64,000 nucleotides of DNA, taken from NCBI GenBank assembly GCA_020636315.1, contig JACJYA010000008.1, positions 62,001 through 126,000 on the forward strand, read 5' to 3'. The notes beneath the pieces are model-generated. The model saw only the letters and a list, made by a program, of their open reading frames with translations, ran no database searches and was not told the DNA's origin. Source of the stretch: Lewinellaceae bacterium. GTDB lineage: Bacteria > Bacteroidota > Bacteroidia > Chitinophagales > Saprospiraceae. A program made the position numbers and the translations under genes. Shown piece by piece: positions 60,460-64,000 of this stretch (position 1 is the stretch's first letter; each line of letters begins with the position of its first letter).

Positions 60460-63400
60460 TTACTCGCGAATAATGGTTATGGTTTTCCGGATCACATAAG
60501 GTTCACCGGATACTTCAACTACCAGTACATAGAGGTAGGTGCCGGCGGGCAATTCCCTGCCCTTGTAGGTGCCGTCCCAATCCCCCTGGTAATTTCTGGA
60601 TTCATACACAACATCTCCCCAACGGTTGAAAATGGATAGTTTGTGATCCGGATAAAAAGCAAGCTCGGGAATGACGAAAAAGTCGTTGACGCCATCGCCG
60701 TTGGGAGTGATCGTATTGACAGGGTCTATCAGCGGAGCATCTTTATCAAGAACCTCTATCAACAGCCTGGCCGTGTCCCTGCATCCGTTCTCACCTGTTC
60801 CAATAACCAGATAGGTAAGGGAAGAATCGGCTGCCACAACCGGCCCGGGACAATCGCCGCAACTGAGAAAGGCCTCCGGTATCCACTCGTACTGGCTGGC
60901 TCCGCTGGCCGACAAAGTATAGGGTTCGCCTGCCTGTAATACCGGTACGGGGCCCACATTCACCTCCGGCGGCGAAAGAATAGAGAGTTCAATGAAGGCT
61001 GTATCTAACCCACACACATTAGACACAAAAAGGTAATATCCAGTCGTGGTTTCCGGAGTCACGAGCACTGATTCCGGGCCGGTTACCACTAAAGTTCCGG
61101 AAGTATCGAACCATTCGAACGCTCCATTTCCATCGGCTATCAGCTCCATGCTTTCTCCCTGGCATACGGCCGGGAGAGGAGCGACGATCATCGCAATTGG
61201 GGGTGAATCCTGGGTAACCACTGCGGAAGCCTCCCCGCTGCAGCCCTGCTCGTCGAATACGGTGACGCTGTAAGTTCCTCCCATGCTCACATCAACGATC
61301 TGCGTGGTATCGCCGGTGGACCACAGGTAACCGGCATAACCTCCGGCGTCAAGCGTTGTGGAGCCCCCTGCGCAAAAGGCCAGCGGCCCGCTGATCTGTG
61401 GCAGCAGCTCCTCACTTTGAGTAACCACTGCCGAAGCTTCCCCACTGCAATCCTGCCCATCGAAAACCGTAACGCTGTAAGCTCCGCTCGTGCTTACCTC
61501 AATGGTTTGGGTAGTATCGCCGGTGGACCACAAATAGCCGGCATATTCTCCGGCATCGAGTGTAGTAGAGCTCCCGGCACAAAGGGCCAGTTGTCCGCCG
61601 ATCTGTGGCATCAGGTCCTCAACCTGGCTGACCATCGCCGAAACCTCCCCGCTGCAGCCCTGTCCGTCGAAAACCGTGACGCTGTAAACCCCGCCGGTTC
61701 CCACCTCAATGGCCTGGGTAGTATCCCCTGTGGACCACAGGTAGCCGGCGTAATCCCCGGCATCCAGTGTAGTGGAGGCCCCCGCACAGAGAGCCAGTTG
61801 CCCGCTGATCTGCGGCATCAGCTCCTCGATTTGAGTGGCCACCACCGAAGCTTCCCCACTGCAACCCCGGCCATCGGAAACCGTGACGCTGTAAGCTCCA
61901 CCCGTACTCACCTCAATGGTCCGGGTAGTATCCCCTGTGGACCACAGATAGCCGGCGAACTCCCCGGCATCGAGCGTGCTTATGGAATCTGCGCAAAAAG
62001 TAAGCTCGCCCGAGATCTGAGGCATTAAAGAAGGAATAAAGACAACATCCGCAGTTGTAGTTGCCGGGCATCCCTGTTCATTCGTAACCGTTACGCTGTA
62101 GGCGCCTTCAACATCAACTTCGATCACCTGAACGGTGTCGCCGGTGGACCAGAGGTAGCCGTCAAATGGGCCGGCATCGAGGGTGGCGAAGGTGCCCGGA
62201 CAGAAGGTGAACTGGCCAGTGACCTCAGGCATGGGGCTAACCTCTTGTTCGACCAGTACGGATGTTTGTCCGGTGCACCCTTCCTCATTGGTGACGATAA
62301 CGGTGTAAACCCCTTCCGCACCGGCAGTAATGGTTTGAGTGGTGTCGCCGGAAGACCATTGAAAGGCCGAATAGGGCCCGGCGTCGAGGGTAGTCGTGGA
62401 GTCCGGACAGATCAGCAACTCTCCGGTGATCTCCGGAATAACCGAAGCCCCCTGCTCCACCTCAACGGTTGCTTCTCCGGTACAACCGAATTCATCGGTA
62501 ACGGTGACGCTGAAGTCTCCGCTCCGGTTGACGGCGATGGCCTGAGTAGTATCTCCTGTGGACCAGATGTAGCTTTCATAATCGCCGGCATCAAGTGTGG
62601 TGATATCACCGGAACAGATAAACAAGTCTCCGGTTATCTGAGGCGCCACCTCAGTCCTTTCGGTGACCTCCACAGTGCCTTGCCCGGTGCATCCTTCTTC
62701 ATTGACTACCGTCACCGTGATGGAGCCTTCTGTATTCACGGTAATGGTTTGGGTAAAATCGCCGGTGGACCAGAGGTAAAAATCATAAGGGCCGGCATCG
62801 AGCGTGGTGGAGCCGCCAGGACAAAAGAAGAGATTTCCCGAAACCTGAGGCATGGGCGTTTCCACCGATGTTACTTCCAGGGAGGCCTCTCCGGTACAGC
62901 CCAATTCATCGGTTACGGTAACTCCATAAGTGCCTTCCTGATCGATAATGATGAAATTTGCCATTTCGCCGGTGGACCAGAGGTAAGTTTCATACTCACC
63001 GGTTTCCAGAGTAGTGCCCTGTCCCTGGCAAAATGTAGTGTCTCCGCTGATAGCGGGTTCCGGGTTATCGATCACCAGAATGGAAACCGTATCCCTGTCC
63101 AGGCAGCCCTGTCCGTCAGTAACATCGACGAAATATTCGGCGGGGCCGTCGGGAATAGCCGTCACCGAAGCCATATTGCCCAGGTTATCACTCCAGCTGA
63201 AATCATAATCTCCATCGCCTCCCGTTGCCGAAGCCGTAAGGGTGATAGAGTCGCCCCGGCAGAGAAAGAAATCATTGCCGGCGTTGGCCAGAAGAGGTGC
63301 TCTGTCCGGCACGGCAAAGGCCATGGAATCCCGGCAACCGTAGCCATCTGTAACCGTGACCTGGTAGGTGTCAGGGCACAACCCGGTTATGGTGCTGATG

Positions 63401-64000
63401 GTATCGCCGGTTGACCACAGATAAGAATAGGCCGGTTGGCCTCCTACCGGCACCGCTTCCAGTTGGCCGTCGCATTGGCCGAAGCAACTGATCCCGGTAA
63501 CCAATGCTTCTATCGAATCCAGGCGGGCGGGAATGCCGTTCCACTCCAGGGCGCCCAGGTCGGTTGTCCCTTCGTAAAAGCGGTTCAAGCCGGCCAGGTC
63601 AATATCCAGGATTTCCAGGCTGTCCAGGTCGCTATCGAGGTCAAAGGAGTCGATGGGAAGGAAAGCATTCAGTCCGGCATTGACGGCAGGGGAGCAGGGC
63701 TGAAGGCTGAGGTCTCCGTCATCCGGAGCGATGTACAAAGGATCGATGGACTGCACGGCATCCTGGGTTCCCACACCGTTGTATCCGTCCTGTATGATGC
63801 AATGTGAAAGAGAGAGGATACCCTCGCCGTTATAGACCTCATTCCCGGCCAGGTTTGCGCTGTCTTCCCAGAAGATGCTGTTCTGGATCGTCATTTCATT
63901 CACGCCTCCGTCGGACCCGTGGATATAGACTCCTCCTCCTGACAATTGGGCGGTATTGCCGTAAAATGAACAATTGGCCAGCCTGTTCCGGGAGGTTCCT
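60460..64000 (-). CDS. Giant T9SS type B surface protein with nine 69-residue repeats, N-terminus beyond the window
   Basis: At least 1179 residues are visible; the frame is open to the right edge, so the start lies outside. The first visible stretch (RLANCSFYGNTAQLSGGGVY) looks like a parallel beta-helix of the kind found in large surface proteins. PKD/SprB-type repeats follow, then nine tandem copies of a 69-residue unit, each with two conserved Cys, a core TLDAGxYxGYLWSTGDTTQ and YSVTVxDxxGCSG. An Ig-like domain follows, then the gliding-motility-associated (CHU_C, type B) sorting domain with TITPNGDGVNDFFVI, LSIFNRWGDVVYES and LPAGTYLYVLVV. It is a likely surface adhesin or gliding-type protein, paired with the PorP/SprF gene downstream. 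Confidence 0.9.
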   Translation of the reverse strand, partial: GTSRNRLANCSFYGNTAQLSGGGVYIHGSDGGVNEMTIQNSIFWEDSANLAGNEVYNGEGILSLSHCIIQDGYNGVGTQDAVQSIDPLYIAPDDGDLSLQPCSPAVNAGLNAFLPIDSFDLDSDLDSLEILDIDLAGLNRFYEGTTDLGALEWNGIPARLDSIEALVTGISCFGQCDGQLEAVPVGGQPAYSYLWSTGDTISTITGLCPDTYQVTVTDGYGCRDSMAFAVPDRAPLLANAGNDFFLCRGDSITLTASATGGDGDYDFSWSDNLGNMASVTAIPDGPAEYFVDVTDGQGCLDRDTVSILVIDNPEPAISGDTTFCQGQGTTLETGEYETYLWSTGEMANFIIIDQEGTYGVTVTDELGCTGEASLEVTSVETPMPQVSGNLFFCPGGSTTLDAGPYDFYLWSTGDFTQTITVNTEGSITVTVVNEEGCTGQGTVEVTERTEVAPQITGDLFICSGDITTLDAGDYESYIWSTGDTTQAIAVNRSGDFSVTVTDEFGCTGEATVEVEQGASVIPEITGELLICPDSTTTLDAGPYSAFQWSSGDTTQTITAGAEGVYTVIVTNEEGCTGQTSVLVEQEVSPMPEVTGQFTFCPGTFATLDAGPFDGYLWSTGDTVQVIEVDVEGAYSVTVTNEQGCPATTTADVVFIPSLMPQISGELTFCADSISTLDAGEFAGYLWSTGDTTRTIEVSTGGAYSVTVSDGRGCSGEASVVATQIEELMPQISGQLALCAGASTTLDAGDYAGYLWSTGDTTQAIEVGTGGVYSVTVFDGQGCSGEVSAMVSQVEDLMPQIGGQLALCAGSSTTLDAGEYAGYLWSTGDTTQTIEVSTSGAYSVTVFDGQDCSGEASAVVTQSEELLPQISGPLAFCAGGSTTLDAGGYAGYLWSTGDTTQIVDVSMGGTYSVTVFDEQGCSGEASAVVTQDSPPIAMIVAPLPAVCQGESMELIADGNGAFEWFDTSGTLVVTGPESVLVTPETTTGYYLFVSNVCGLDTAFIELSILSPPEVNVGPVPVLQAGEPYTLSASGASQYEWIPEAFLSCGDCPGPVVAADSSLTYLVIGTGENGCRDTARLLIEVLDKDAPLIDPVNTITPNGDGVNDFFVIPELAFYPDHKLSIFNRWGDVVYESRNYQGDWDGTYKGRELPAGTYLYVLVVEVSGEPYVIRKTITIIRE
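61211..63057 (-). repeat. Nine tandem 207-bp coding repeats
   Basis: Nine consecutive 207-bp units, each encoding 69 residues, lie inside the type B surface protein. The four C-terminal units (61211 to about 62030) are much more alike than the others, with shared YAGYLWSTGDTTQ and FDGQGCSGEAS. This indicates a recent expansion at the C-terminal side. Confidence 0.87.

Noticed and set aside
62245..63414. A 389-residue open frame on the plus strand
   Set aside because: It is antisense to the tandem repeats of the type B surface protein. The repeated pattern simply mirrors the repeats of the real gene.

Overview
The window comes from a member of the Bacteroidota, most likely the Saprospiria (Lewinella, Phaeodactylibacter or Haliscomenobacter-like). 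Bacteroidota is well supported. Five large exported proteins end in type IX secretion (T9SS) sorting domains, a PorP/SprF-type outer-membrane protein is present, Bacteroidota-style TAnnTTTG promoter cores occur before a few transcription units, and there is a CcoI-like P-type ATPase. The order-level guess is inference, from the abundance of CHAT, STAND-NTPase, trypsin and giant PKD/SprB-repeat proteins. No rRNA, transposase, prophage or CRISPR array is visible. There is one tRNA, a tRNA-Ser.

Layout. 1-5.2 kb: tail of a small membrane protein, a three-PAS sigma-54 activator, Dps, a small conserved protein and an AI-2E-type permease. 5.3-7.9 kb: a two-gene minus-strand unit of a small membrane protein and an exported trypsin-like protease with a CBM6 domain. 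8.3-10.5 kb: an inverted-repeat element, a CPBP membrane protease and a protein whose N-terminus resembles eCIS-associated cargo. 10.7-15.3 kb: two Tat-exported Gfo/Idh/MocA oxidoreductases around a double DUF1080 (3-keto-glycoside hydrolase type) protein, then a DoxX-like protein. 15.5-16.4 kb: a fatty acid hydroxylase/sterol desaturase family enzyme.

16.4-32.3 kb is the most unusual part. A CHAT protease-like protein overlaps a membrane-anchored STAND NTPase by 4 bp. A tight four-gene unit follows: a 2.5-kilo-residue T9SS surface protein with duplicated Kazal-like modules, a Kelch-type lipoprotein, an unknown exported protein and an exported coiled-coil/WD40 protein. The last resembles the C-terminal half of STAND-WD40 fusion proteins. 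I propose a split sensor-protease system spanning the envelope, as an inference.

32.4-44.3 kb: an Asp-box (sialidase-fold) T9SS protein, a heavy-metal P-type ATPase, a LamG-type T9SS protein, a sugar isomerase/epimerase, a coiled-coil membrane protein and an exported TPR-CHAT protein. 44.8-53.9 kb: a probable long operon of DUF4956, CotH kinase/beta-helix, a soluble-aldose-dehydrogenase-like T9SS protein, two glycosyltransferases and a small coiled-coil protein. 54.1-57.9 kb: a small GNAT-like protein, an XRE regulator, a coiled-coil lipoprotein and a ClpA/B-like double AAA+ ATPase. 57.9-64 kb: galactokinase, tRNA-Ser, PorP/SprF and its likely type B T9SS cargo, a repeat protein running off the right edge.

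Three intergenic regions carry long near-perfect palindromes of about 160-170 bp with related ends, an apparent MITE-like family. Short heptamer/octamer tandem repeats sit in several other gaps.
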